Source: Hippopus hippopus (taxonomy: Eukaryota > Mollusca > Bivalvia > Cardiida > Cardiidae). From it: DNA of 64,000 nt. Location of the stretch: the NCBI GenBank assembly GCA_946811185.2, contig OX328098.1:41293650-41357649 (forward strand), in the 5' to 3' direction. Numbering within the stretch: the stretch's first letter is position 1; each line of letters starts with the position of its first letter. Both the position numbers and the translations under genes were made by a program. Under the pieces are notes generated by a model. It saw only the letters and a list, made by a program, of their open reading frames with translations. It did not search any database and had not been told where the DNA came from. Of this stretch, positions 1 through 13,500 are shown piece after piece.

Positions 1-205
1 CTTTGAAAACAGCAAAGAAAAATGTATAAGCTGTTGTATAGGTCTTTGAGAAAAGCAAAGAAAAATGTATACGCTGTTGTACAGGTCTTTGAGAACAGCA
101 AAAAAAAATGTATACGCTGTTGTATAGGTCTTTGAGAAAAGCAAAGAAAAATGTATACGCTGTTGTATAGGTCTTTGAGAAAAGCAAAGAAAAATGTATA
201 CACTG
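1..205. repeat. 43-bp minisatellite
   Basis: About 4.7 direct units of 43 bp start at 1, 44, 87, 130 and 173. Each begins CTTTGA and contains AATGTATACGCTGTTGTA with one to three substitutions between units. The array begins at the window edge, so its true length is unknown. No coding potential is seen. Confidence 0.9.
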
Positions 206-250
206 TAATTAATCACATTTGTAAATATTATCGGAAACGAGTAAATTGCC

Positions 251-1372
251 TTAAACCTTCAACACATTTCTGAGTTTTAATGACCCTGAGAAAGAAGCCC
301 TTTGAAAACAATGTGGGTAAAGGAGAAATCACTGGTTACCAGCATTTTCTCCTTTTCCGGTGATGTTTTCAACCCTGTGAAAAATAATTCCACCAGTTTT
401 GCCACAAAAAATTGTCATCTGCAAATACTCTCAATTTGGCAAGTCTGCATTTTTGTAGTGTGGTAAAAAGTTAAATTAACTTTTGCTCCTTTTCCAAATT
501 TCTTTTTTTTAAAACTGCTAAGAATTGAAGTTTTTTTTTTCTTTCAAAGTATTGTCCATTCTTAAACTTTTCATAGTTTAGTGTGGGTCTAAAAATAACC
601 TGCACAGTAATAGGACCGTAGTTATATGCACTGTTCTGGGAAGTGGTTAAATGTACTCTGTGAAAAGGGGGGCTTAATGCATCTGCAAAAAGTATCAACT
701 CTTTAGTATTAAATCTTTACCACACAATCCCGACTTTAAACAACCCTGAGAAAGAAGCCTTTTGAAAACATTGTGGAAAAAGGCATTTTCTCCTTTTCCG
801 ACAATGTTTTCTACCCTACAAACCAGAAGAATTGTTTTTTTAGGAACATTTTATTTGTCGTCTGCAAATGCTTTCAATTTGAACAAGTCTAAAATTCTGT
901 TGTTTGGTAAAGAGTTAAACATTTTGATATTTGTAAATTTTCTACATGTCCAAGGACCATTCTGCCTCCAGATTCAGTCGATTGTTAGACTGAATTGATT
1001 TTATGGATCCATAATTACATGATGACTAGCTTGATTTAATGCATCACAGAGATGCATTAAACCCTCTTTTGCCAAAGCATGGCTCATTTATAAGGCGAAA
1101 CAGTTCCACCTGTGTAATTTTTATGAAGAGAAATTTTCCCTAATTAACTGTTTACTAAACGACAAAATTTTAGACTGGTTCAAATTGAAAGCATTTGCAG
1201 ACGACAAAATAAAAGTGACTGAAAATTTGAAATTTGTATTGGGGAGGGTTGAAAACATTGTGGGAAAAGGAGAAAATGCTGGTTACCAGCATTTTCTTCT
1301 TTTTCCACAATGTTTTCAGAAGGCCTCTTTCTCAGGGTCGTTAAAAGTCGGGATTGTGTGGTAAAGGGTTAA
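251..1372. mobile_element. MITE-A copies 5' of the first visible exon
   Basis: Three copies: 251-474 (+), 709-918 (+, inner stem partly deleted) and 1144-1372 (-), each bounded by TTAA or a one-base variant. The copy at 709-918 splits another dispersed repeat whose halves lie at about 640-708 and 919-1090; the intact arrangement is seen at 38690-38955. Plus orientation is defined as the end reading CCCTTTACCACACAATCC on the left and the arm containing GTCTGCAAATGCTTTCAA on the right. Confidence 0.85.
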
Positions 1373-1533
1373 ATGGGACAATGTCATAGATACCCTACAT
1401 TGGTAGAAGACTATAAGTAGATCTATTACTGTTTTTGAAAAATTAGCCGTTACTGTGGCAAAATGCAGTGTAATAGGCAACATGAATTTTTACTCAGGAT
1501 TACTCTGTATTTTCATATTTTCCCTATTTTCAG

Positions 1534-4500
1534 GATTGCCACCCAGTAATTTTGGAGGCAGAGGCAGGGGTCATGGCAAAGCTTCAAGTGTGCCCCCAAT
1601 ACATAGTCTGGCAAAAGAAAAACCAAGTTTTCCCGATGTCAATAAAATGTCTACTGCTGAAAAGGTCAGTGAATGATGATGATCATTCAGTCTCTTCTTA
1701 GATCTATTCTGTCTGCTTCTCTGCCAGATATTCTTACATAAACAGCTATGAAATGGCGATACATATGGAATATTACAACAGTCTGCATTTCTGTGTGGTC
1801 GAATCATGTTGAGTTGCGTGTGTAAAGAGGTGCATATCAGATGAGACTGAAGGTCGAATCCAATATTCGCCCTTTACATATGCAACTCAACATGATCCGA
1901 CCATGTAGAAATGCATACTGTTGTAATATACCTTTAATTATATACCTAACCACAATAACTATCAAGTACAGTACATTTCTTTTCATTTTAACGCAGGAGG
2001 CAAGTCAAACTTGTGATAATGAATTGCAATGTTTAAGTTCACGAGTGTATCGTACAGTAGCATATGGAAATACCCTTTCGAAACAACACATGTTTATGTA
2101 ATGGGCATTGATATCGGACGAAATCAAAATCTGCATAGAAACAATTTTTGAAAAAAGTAGATGACAAATAATAGATTAAATAGCTATAAATACTCTACAA
2201 ATGGGGTTTTCATGCTTCCTCATGCAGGCAGAACACTCTAGGAATTTGGCGAAAAGACCCGCACATCAATACACAGCCATAGTCAGTGTACACTGCAGTG
2301 TACAATCTACACACGGTACTAGGCCGATACGGAAAAATTTTCTGTCGAGTTGTAATGGCGAGTTACATAATGTCCATATTTTATTCAGATCATAGATAGG
2401 TATACAATAAAAAGTTTTAGACTAGTCCAAATTAAAAGCATTTGCAGATGACAGTAAATTTAGCTGAAATAATGGTAATTGAGAGAAAAGGAGAAAACTG
2501 CCCACTAGGTTTTCAAAAGGCGTTCTTCATGAAGGTGGTTTAAACTTGGGATTGTGTGGTAGAGAGTTTAAAGTTGCCATACTATTGTCCTTTAAAGATA
2601 AAATAGACATTTTCATAGTGAAATAAATAAAATAGATAAAACAAGAGCGGCAAATTGTCGCAAGATACGCTAGTCCCACCGCCAGTTGTTGAGGGGGGAT
2701 AATAATCGTAAAGGGCAGGTAGAAGAAAATAGTAGTGCAGCAGAAATCATGTAAGTGATTGAAATAGGAATGAATGTCTCCTGTAATGTTAAGGAAACAT
2801 GCATATAAAGTTTCAAGTCATTCCAACATGAAAAGACAAAATTATATTGTGGAGAAGCATGGAAAGCTGTAAAAAAAAAATAATGAATAGGGAACAATTC
2901 CAAAAGGGCATTAGGTAAGGTTACGGCTCCAGTGCATTGCACTTTTCGTAACTGCAACAAACATGTTTACCAAGTCTCAAGTCAATTTGACTTGAGGTGA
3001 CAAAGTTCCGTTCTGGACAATCAAGAGATACTGTAAAAATGAAGATCAAAGTGGAATTACTCAAAATCTGTGCTAGGTAGAGTTATTTTTCTTGTGCACT
3101 GTACTCCGTAATATTGCAACAAACATGCATACCAAGTTTAAAGTTGTTCTGACTTAAGATGACAAAGTTGATGAATTAATGGCTAAAATGATGAAAAATG
3201 AGGGTGAAAACAATCTTGGAAAAGAAGAGTATACTGGTAACCAGTATTTTTTCTTTTCCCGACAATGTTCTCAAAAGCTTTCTTCCTTAGGGTCATTAGA
3301 TTTATGATTGTATAGTAAAGGGTTAAATTGATGCTTTAAGGTTTCTATGTATTACAGATTCATAGATTCTGTTTGTACCTGCGTGGATTGGACAGTACAA
3401 AGATGACCGTAGAGAGTCCTATACAAGTAGTTGTGAATGGGCTTTCAGTCACTAAACTTGGTTTAAAGGTAAGTATGCATGAATGCTGACTAACTGAGTA
3501 ACATGAAATCAGAACATGATGGCTTTTTTTTTGGGTATTCTGAAAGGCAAGTTTTAATAACCCTGAGAAATAAATCCTTCGAAAACATTGTGAGAAAAAG
3601 AAGAAATGCCAGTAACCACCATTTTCTCCTTTTCCCGTAATGTTTTCTACCCTATCAAAGACAAAAATCATCATTTTAGCCACATTTGAATTGTCGTCTA
3701 CCTATGCTTGCAATTTGGACAAGTCTACATTTTTTTAGTGTGGCAAAGACTTAAAACTCTTGGCTGTTTGGTAAAGTTTTATCTTTGCATGTAGTGTCTT
3801 CAAATATCAAATGAATGAAATTTTCAACAACGGTCGTCATCTTGCAAGTTCAAAGTGGTATTTTCTCAGTACTAAATGAGAATTTCTGTGACTGGATCAA
3901 AATCAAAACATTTGCAGACAACAACTTAAATGTTGCTATAATAGTAATTTCTGGCATATGATAGGGTAAAAAAATTTATTTGTGGGAAAAGTAGAAAATG
4001 CTGGTTACTAGCATTTTCTCCTTTTCCCACAATGTTTTTAAAAGCGTACTCTTTCAGGGCCATCAAAAGCTAGGATTTCATGGTAAAGGTTTAAACAGAA
4101 TGCTCAAAATTTATCTTGTATTTAAGGTGGGTCCAAGAGAGGACTCTTTGTTCTGTGGGGTCCAATCTGAAGTGCACTGTTCTCAAATACAAATTAAGCT
4201 GTACAAGGCTTTAACTTTTCACAAAACAATCATTTCTCCAAGGTAGAAGACCTCTGAAAACATTGTGGGAAAAGGAGAAAAAAGATGGTTAGCAACATTT
4301 TCCAAAGTTTTCTACTCTTTCAAAGACAGATCTCATCATTGACTAATATTTAATTTTTTTGTCTGTCCATGCTTCCAATATGGACAAATCAAAAGTTCTG
4401 TCATTTTGTAAAGGAATAAACCCTTTACCACACAGTCCTGAGCCATAATAATCCTGAAAAAGATGGCTTTTGAAAACATTGTGGGAAAAGGAAAAAATGC

Positions 4501-7500
4501 TGATAACCAGCATTTTTCCCTTTTCCAACAATGTTTTCATACCCTTTCAGAGATATTTCCCATTATTACAGAGAAAATCTTACTGGAGATATGGACAAAT
4601 CTAGAGTTTTTGTCATCTGGTACAGGATTAACCCTTTACTACACAATTTTGAGTCTTAACAACCCAGCATTTTCTCCTTTTCCAACCATGTTTTCATACT
4701 GTTTCAAAGATAATTCCCAATATTCGAGCCACATTGAATTTATCACCTGTTAAAGCTTTCAATCTGGACAAGTCTAAAAATTTATTGTGTAGTAAAGAGT
4801 TTAAGCAAAGAGCTATCTTCTTTTGCAGCTTGACTATGAAGCCGTGGAATATTCATCCTCTTTCAACTGCCATACTTACACAGGACGCCTAAAAATAGAT
4901 GATGTTTTCATAGTCAGATGTGTTGGTCTGAACAAAAAAGAACTAAAAACTACTGTATTTGAAAAAGCTATCACTGTCATGAAAACACATACTGTTGCTG
5001 AAATCTATGGACTAGAGGACCCTGGTGCTGATAGCTTGCAGTAAGTGGTTTGTTTTTAACCCAGAATGCAGGATACACCTGATTTACCCTTTACCATACA
5101 ATTCCAAGTTGAACGACCTCAAAGAAGAAGGCTTTTGAAAACATTGTGGGAATAGGAGAAAATGTTGTAGAGGACAGAAATCATCATTTTAGCCACATTT
5201 TATATGTCATCTGTAAATGCTTTGCTTGCGTCCATTTGGTTGTGTTCAAAATTGTGTCATTAGGTAGAGTTAACATTTGAAGGCTAGATAAACCCCGAAT
5301 AATATCCACTTTCAAGGTTGCTATAGTCCAGATTGTCTGTGCAAATCAGACAGTGTAGATCAAAGATCAGACTGCACATAATGATCTGGATCAGTACTGG
5401 CTGCAAAGGTATCTCAAGATTTTGAAGGTCCTTTATGGATTAATCTTTAAAGAGGGTGCAGTTTAATCTTGAATCTATGCTGTCAGGTATTTTATTAGCG
5501 TAGTGGAATTGGATTTTGACTTAGCAGAAAGTTTTCTTCACTTTTGCTCAGTGCTCAAAAGATTAACTCTTTACCAACCAACAAAATTTTAGTTAGGCTT
5601 GTCCAAATTGAGAGCATTTGCAGATAGAAAATCAACTGTAACTCCAATGACTGAATTTATCTTTCAACAGGTTGAAAACATTACAGGAAAAGGAGTAAAT
5701 GCTTGTGACCAGCATTTTATCCTTTCCCACAGTGTTTGAAAAAGCTTTTTTCCCCCAGGGTTGTGAAAAGTTGGGAATGTGTGGTAAAGAGTTAACTCTT
5801 AATAAATAAGCTGAATGTCTTCTTTTGGTTAGAATTTCTTTTGATTGGAATTTCTCACAAAAAGTTGAGATGGTATAGATTCAGTTGCACATTTTGTGGA
5901 GATTAGGCAATCTGATTGCTTGAAAGAAGAGGTACAATGTCAAAACCACTATCAATGCAGTCTGATCTTTTCTGTTTCTAGAGGCTACTTAACTCTGTAC
6001 AAAACAACATAATTTTAGACTTGTCCAAACTGAAAGCATTTCCAGAGTACAAATTCAAGGTTGCCCAAATGACAAAATTTGTCCTTTATAGAGTAGAAAA
6101 CACTTTCAGAAAAGGAGAAAATGGTTGTTTTCAAAAGTCCTCTTCCTCGGGGTCTTTAAGAGTTGGAATTGTGTGGTAAAGGGTTAAACTGGAAGCCACA
6201 TACAGTTTATGCAATTATTGACATAATTCAATTCAAAAGTCCGCTGAGAAAAGAAGAAAAAATTGCTACAACTTGCATAATTGACCCCCTTTTACAAGTC
6301 ATCATTTTCTCCTCTCTCCACTAAGTTTTCTAAAGCTGTCTTTAGAAGCGCTGTAAAAGTATAGGATTGTATGTAAACCCTTTACAAAATGATAAATTTT
6401 TAGACTTGTCCAAGTTGAAAGCATTTGCAGAGGACAAAATATATGTTTGTCAAAAAATGAAATCTGTTTTTAGAAGGACAGAAAACAATATAAGAAAAGG
6501 AGAAAATGCTTGTTTCCAATATTTTGTAAGTGATAGGTCAGAAAACATTGTTGGAAAAGGATTCTCCACAGTATTTTCTTAAAACTTCTCCCTCAGGTTT
6601 GTTAAAAGTGGGGCTTGTATGGTTTATTTTTGACAGTGAGGAGTTGATGGACAAGTGCAGGTTGAAAAAGCCAACTCTTGTTTCACTAAACACAAGTACA
6701 GAAGGGACAAAGACAAAAATGACCCTTCGTTCTGCCCTCGAGAGTCTGGTCAAGGAGGTTAAGGTAAGTGTCGGTCTTAAACATTAAGATGAATTATTTT
6801 CTTTTTACATGTAAAAGTCGGCAGTTGATTCAAACATTTCTGCAACATTTTCTTACATAGTGTAAAAAGGAGCACTTATTTGTAATAAGCAATTGCTCCT
6901 TTACCCAGCATGTTTTCCATGCAACTGAAATATCTTGTTTTACTTTCCTTCAAATGACTGTTCTTTGTGTGATTTATATTAGTCCAGTGTTTGTTTAAAT
7001 TTAGCATGTGCAGTTTATTGGTTTATGCATCAGAAAACAATCACTTATTTTCACAATCCTGAAAATGTGGGAAGAGAGAATTTTTGTTTTTCAAATTTTA
7101 TATCCCATCATTTGGGCCATATTGAATGTACTGTCGGTACATGCTTTCTATAAGGTTTAAACTGTCTTAGCCCTAGCCCAAACAACAAATTTTAGACTCT
7201 TCTAGTTTGAGTAACTGTAGAGGACAAAATGAACTGAAGTTCCTAGACTAGAAAGAAAACATTGTGGGAAAAGGAGAAGATGCTGGTTACCAGCATTTTT
7301 TCCTTTTTCCACAGTGTTTCAAAAGCTTTATAACTGAGGGTTGTCAATGCATGGTATTGTTTCATAAAGGTTTACCTCAATTGAGAAATATTGGACCATA
7401 GTATTTATCTCGTTTTGAAATCTCAATTTTTTCCAGATAATGGGGCCAATAACAGATAATGCCATTTGCTATATGAGCAGAGCACTTGCTCACCTACAGG

Positions 7501-10500
7501 CTTTAACTGACTTTGAATACTGCTTTACAACAGTTGACCATGATTCTGTCATGTACTTTATTGGGAAATTTGTATTTTCTGGCATTGTGATTGGACGAGG
7601 TCATGGGACCAATAAAAAGTTGTGCAAGAGACAAGTATTTCAGAACATGTATGACAGACTGACAACATTACCCATAGATGAATTAGAACAGTCTCTTCCA
7701 GAGGAACATGTAGATGTGAGTCTTCTGATTTACTCTTCATCAAATAATCCTGTGGTTTTTTGGGATCCTTCTTTAAAAAGCATTTTTCTACTTTTCCCCG
7801 CAATGTTTTTAACCTTTTCTTGGACGAATCCCATAACTTGCAGGGAATTTATTACTTGGGTGACCTGATTTTAGTCCCTATTGAAGCTGGCTATAGTTGA
7901 AGTACCTTTGAACAAGTTCTGTTTTTCTTTAACCCTTTACCACACCATCCCAAGTTTTCACAACCCAGAAGAAGAAGCTTTGCGAAAACATTGTGGGAAA
8001 AGGAGAAAATGCTGGTAACCAGCATTTTCTCCTTTTCCCTTAATGTTTTCTACCCTTTCTAAAACAAAACAACTTTCAAATTTTATTTAACATTTTATTT
8101 TTTCCCTGGAAATGCTTTCATTTTAGAAAAGTCCAATTTTTTTTCTTTTGGTAATAGTTAAAGCTAGTTCTGCAGGGTGACCCAAAAAATGTAAGTCTTT
8201 GTATTGAGGAGAAAAAACAACCTGCCCAGGGAAGGCAGCCTGAAATGATTTTTTTTTTTTTTATGAAAGGTTAGATAACTGAAAACTACCGAAAGGGGTT
8301 TAACTCTGTACCATGCAATCATGTATTTTAAAGGCTCGGAAGAAGGCTTTCAAAAACACTCTGAGCAAAGGAAAATGCTGGTAACCTTCATTTTCTCCTT
8401 TTCCAATAATACGTCTATACTGTCAAAGACAAGTGCCAAAATTTGAGCGACAATTATTTTGTTGTCTGCAAGAGTCATTAAAGCTGGGGATCATGTGGTA
8501 AAGGGTTAAACAACATTTAAATTGTTCCCTGCAAAGAATTTGATATGGATGAGACTAGAATTTTTTTTGTCTGGCAGAGAGCTGAATCAGTACCATCTGC
8601 AGACATTTTTGTTTGCAGCAGAAGACCCCTTTCGCAAACATGTTGGCATGTAGAAAAATATCTTTTAGCAGGCTATTTCTCCTTTTGCCTCAGAACTTTC
8701 ACATACTGCAGGTGTAATGCTGTAATATTATGTAGTTATGTAATTGTGTTCCTTAGTAGTTAACCTTGTACCACACAGTTCAGAGTTTAACAACCCTTAG
8801 AAAGACATCATTTGAAAACATTGTTGGAAAAGGAGGAAATGCTGGTTACCAGCAATTTCTCCTTTTCCCACAATGTTTTACTATCCAATCCAGAGAGAAA
8901 TACAATCATTTCAGTTACATTTAATGTGTTGTGAGAAAATGCCTTCAATTTTGGCAAGTCTTAAATTTTGTCCTTTGGTAAAGGGTCAATCCTAACTTTT
9001 AATGACCCTGAAAGAAAGAGCTTTTGAAAGCATTGTGGGAAAAGGAGAAAATGCTGGTTACAGGCATTTTCTCCTTTTCCCACAATGTTTTCTACCCTAT
9101 TAAAGACCGAAATCATCATTTGAGCTGCAACTAATTTATTGTCTGCAAATGCTTCCAATTTGGTTCAATAAAAAATTTTGTCATTTGTTAAAAGAGTAAT
9201 CATATTTTACAAGGATGTTTTCAAAAGTGGCTGCAGCTGAGTTTTCGCAAAATATGAGGTACAGATTTCGATCGGAGTTTACATTTTTTTCAGGCTAAGA
9301 CACTGCAAGAAAATGTCACCGCCAAGAACAAGCTAAAACTGCCGATCAAGGACAGACTTGAAGTACTGATTACAACTCTCAAGGACATGTCGGTACCAAA
9401 TAATTTTGTACACATCATGGACACAGCTGCTATAAACCATCAAATTCATCCAACACTGGTATACAAGCCTGTCACATTACAAGGCACAGATCATACTGTT
9501 GTTTGTGAGCTTTACCTTGAAAAGATTTTTATAGCTTTAGGTAAAAATAAGTTTTCACTTTATTTTTATATAGTACAAGCAACACTAGCTCTGGTGTGGC
9601 AAGATTGAGCTAAACTCTGTACCAAACAACAAAATTTTGGCCTTGTGCAAGTTGAAGGAAATGGTGGAAAACAAATTAAATGTCACTCAAAACACAAATT
9701 TTGTCTTTCATTGTGTAGAAAACACTGTGGAAAAAAAAAAAGAAAATGCTGGTTACCTTTTCCCACAATTTTTTCAAAGCACTTCCTCCTCAGGGTTGTT
9801 TAAAGTCGGTATTGTGTGGTAAAGGATGAAACAAGTTATACTGTGGCACATGCTTTGTCAGGTTCCACATAGACTCATTTATGTGACTTACAAGGGTCAG
9901 AAAGAATATCTTGATAAAGTTAAAGTAAATGCATCTTCAAGAAAATATGTAGATGTCTCAGTTAACCCTTTACCACACAGTCCTGAGTTTTAATGACCCC
10001 AGACGGAGAAGGCATTTGAAAACATTGTGGGAAAAGGCGAAAATGCAGTTAACCAATATATTCACCTTTTCCTAAGACCAAATTCATCATATGAATCACA
10101 TTTAATTTGTCATCTGCAAATCTTTTCAATTCGGTCTAGTCCGAAATTTTGTCATTTGGCAAAGGGTTAAATCTTGTCAACCGGTATGTCGAAGCTTTTT
10201 AAAAAATTTGGGAAAAGGAGCAATATATTGCTTGTATCTTGTATTTTTTACTGTGGGTTACATGACAGTATAGAAATGCTACATGCTCCTTCAGTCTTGA
10301 TAATATCTCGGACGAGTTTGAAAATGGGTAATGTCGGGTCAAAAACTAGGTCAAATCTTAGAAAAACCTGGTGTATGCTCTAGAAGCCACATTTTCTGTC
10401 CAAAACTCTTGAAAGTTGGTCAGAATGTTTGTCTTGATGATACCTCAGACGAGTTTGCAAAAAGGTCAGATTGGGTCAAAAACTAGGTCACCAGGTCAAA

Positions 10501-13500
10501 TCTTAGAAAAATTTTGTGTACCCTCTAGAGGCCACATTTTCAGTCCAAAAACCTTGAAAATTGGTCAAAATGTTTGTCTTGATGATACCTTGCATGAGTT
10601 TGAAAATGGGTCATGTCCAGTCAATAACTAGGTCACTAGATCAAATCTTAGAAAAACCTTGTGTAATGCTCTAGAGGCCACCTTTTATGTCCAAAATTCT
10701 TGAAAGTTAGTCAGAATGTTTGCCTTGATTATATCTCAGATGAGTTAAAAAATGGGTCATGTTAGGTCAAAAACTAGGTCACTAGGTCAAATCTTAGAAA
10801 AACCTTGTGTATGCTCTAGAGGCCACATCTTCAGTCCAAAACTCCTAAAAATTGGTCAGAATATTTGTCTTGATTATATCTTGGATGAGTTTGAAAAAGG
10901 GTCATGTCAGATCAAAATCTAGGTCACTAGGTCAGATCTTAGAAAAACCTTGTGTATGCTCTAGAGGCCACATTTTCAATCCTATACTCATGAAACTTGG
11001 TCAGAATGTTTGTCTTGATGATTTCTTGGACCAGTTTGCAAGTGGATCATTTTGGGTCAATAACTAGGTCAGTGAGTCAAATCTTCAAAAAACCTTTTTC
11101 AGTCAAATACTCATGAAAATCTTGGTAGAATGTTTGTCATAATATCTCAAAAGAGATTGAAAATGGGTCATGTTTGGTCAAAAGACTCAGGTGAGCGACT
11201 TCAGGGCCATCATGGCCCTCTTGTTTCCTTTTCCACAATCTTTTTAAAAGCCATCTTTCTCAGTGTCATTAAAAGTTGGGGTTGTTTGAATGTACAGTCA
11301 AGGTCATTCTTAGTGGAATATAGACAAATGGCACTTTTAACAATGTATAAACTTTGTTTTTGAACCTTGTTATAGACCATTTTCTTCACATATCTTCATT
11401 TAACAGCTAAGGGGAAGATTGTTACTGTCACTAACAGTGAAAAAAAAAAAATTGAAGAAAGATGCAAGAAAGATGTTGAACTCATTACTACACGATAAAA
11501 AAGTAGACCTGTACAAGTTGAAAGCATTTGCAGACAACAATATGATTGCTTCTCAAATGATGAACTTTGTATTTGATAGGTAAATCGTTTTTAAAAGGCT
11601 TTTTCCTTAGGGTCGTTTAAACTAGGGATTGTGTAGTAAGTAGTTAACCCTTTAGCATATGAAAAATTTTGGACTAGATTCTAAACCTAATTGAAAGGAA
11701 TTGCTGTTTACAAATTATATATGGCTCAAACTATGGGGTTTGTCTTTTAAAGGGTAGAAAACAATGTGGGGAAAAAGGAGAAAATGTTGGTAACAGGATG
11801 TTGTCGAAAGCCTCTTTTACCCAAAGTCGTTAAAGCTTGAGATTGTGTTGTAAAGATTTAAACCTTACTTAAAATGGCAACTGTAACATAAATTGCTGTT
11901 CAACAGGAGAATCACCGAGTAAGAAAGAATGTATGAGTATTGCATACAATGCTGCTTTGGAGGTTCTGACAACTTCAAGCACCGATGTGATCTTGAATGA
12001 GCATCGACGGATCACAGATGAGGAAATGAGGAGTTGTCACATAATGGAAGTTGCTGTTAAGGGGACAGGTAAGGACTTTCCTCATTTTTCCCATTTTATT
12101 TTATTCATTCTCATTTTTCATTTTACAAGCCATTTTTTAACCTATTTTGAATAAGAATGATTATGATTTAAAAGCTGTTTTTAACCTATTGTAAATAAGT
12201 ATGACACTGGGAAAAGAAGAAAGTGCTGGTAACCAACATCCCTTGAGTGCCACATTCAATTTGTCATCTGCTTATACTTTTAATTCTAAAGTTTGTTGTA
12301 TGTTGGAGACTTAATACGAGCCCTCTGCATCACCATCAGCTGGGTCTGTATTCACCAACCATTCTTAAGAACATTCTCTGTCTTTTTCTTCAAGATTTTC
12401 AACATTTGAAAGTAAAACAACCTCTGATTGGCTAAACCAAATTGTCTTAATAACTATGTCATAATTTCCTTCAAAGAAATGGAGTATATTTCTTAACTCT
12501 TTACCAAATGACAAAAATTAAGAAAGGTTAAGTTGAAAGCAGTTCCAGACGACAACTAAGCTGTGGCTCAAATGATGCAATTTGTCGTCAAATGGGTAGA
12601 AAAGGTTGTGTGAAAAATCCACAATGGTTTCATTAGTTTTATTAGTCTGGGTTGTTAAAACACAAGATTGTATGGTAAAGGGTATTTCTTATCAGTCAAG
12701 TGTTTGGTTGGTTCATAGGAATACTAAAGCTAGAGACAAAAAGTAGACCTTACTTTGATCTTGGCTCTTCAAACTATTTCAAACTTCAAGCTATTTGCCA
12801 TGAAGTTAGGATGATACCTTTTGACTCTGATTTTCAACAATCAAATTGACTTGTAGAATAAGGTCTGACCTTGGCTCTTCAAACTTGATTTTGATGATCA
12901 CAATTATTGAATTAAGTGCAGATGATCCCAGTTGATCAGCTATTAGTAGGTGAAAGGTCAAAGTGACACTGAGGTTGCATAATGATCGTCACTTGAGTCA
13001 TGGTATTTTTGTCGAGACTAGGGTGGTGGGGGGATTTGTCAATAATCTGGTGATTTTACTTAACCCTTTACAAAACATTCCAGAGTTTTAAAAACCCTAA
13101 AAGAGAAGGTTTTTGAAAACATAGTAGAAAAAGGAGAAAATGCTGGGAACCAGGATTTTCACCTTTTCCCATAATGTTTTCTACCCATTTAAAGATAAAA
13201 TTCATGTTATGAGTTACAGAAATTTCTGTTTTTGTTAATTTTATGCAGGAAAATCGATAGAGACCAACCTGGCTGGACTGAAGCGGTTTGGATATGACGT
13301 AGACAAGCTGGATAAAGAAATAAAAGATTTGGTCATTCTGGAGCACATGGACTGGGCCAAGGACAGGATAAAACACTCCTTCTGCATATTACAGTTTAGC
13401 TGCTCTAAGAATGGGTTTTTCCTGCTCTGTGAAACAGATACAGAAGGACCTGGTGGCGTCTATAAGTAAGGGCTCCTTGTGATTTCTTAACCCTTTATCA

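Noticed and set aside
1..205. CRISPR-like array
   Set aside because: Units are contiguous direct repeats with no spacers, in eukaryotic DNA: a minisatellite.
709..718. Telomere-like CCCTTT/AAAGGG repeats
   Set aside because: They occur singly as MITE termini, not as tandem hexamers.
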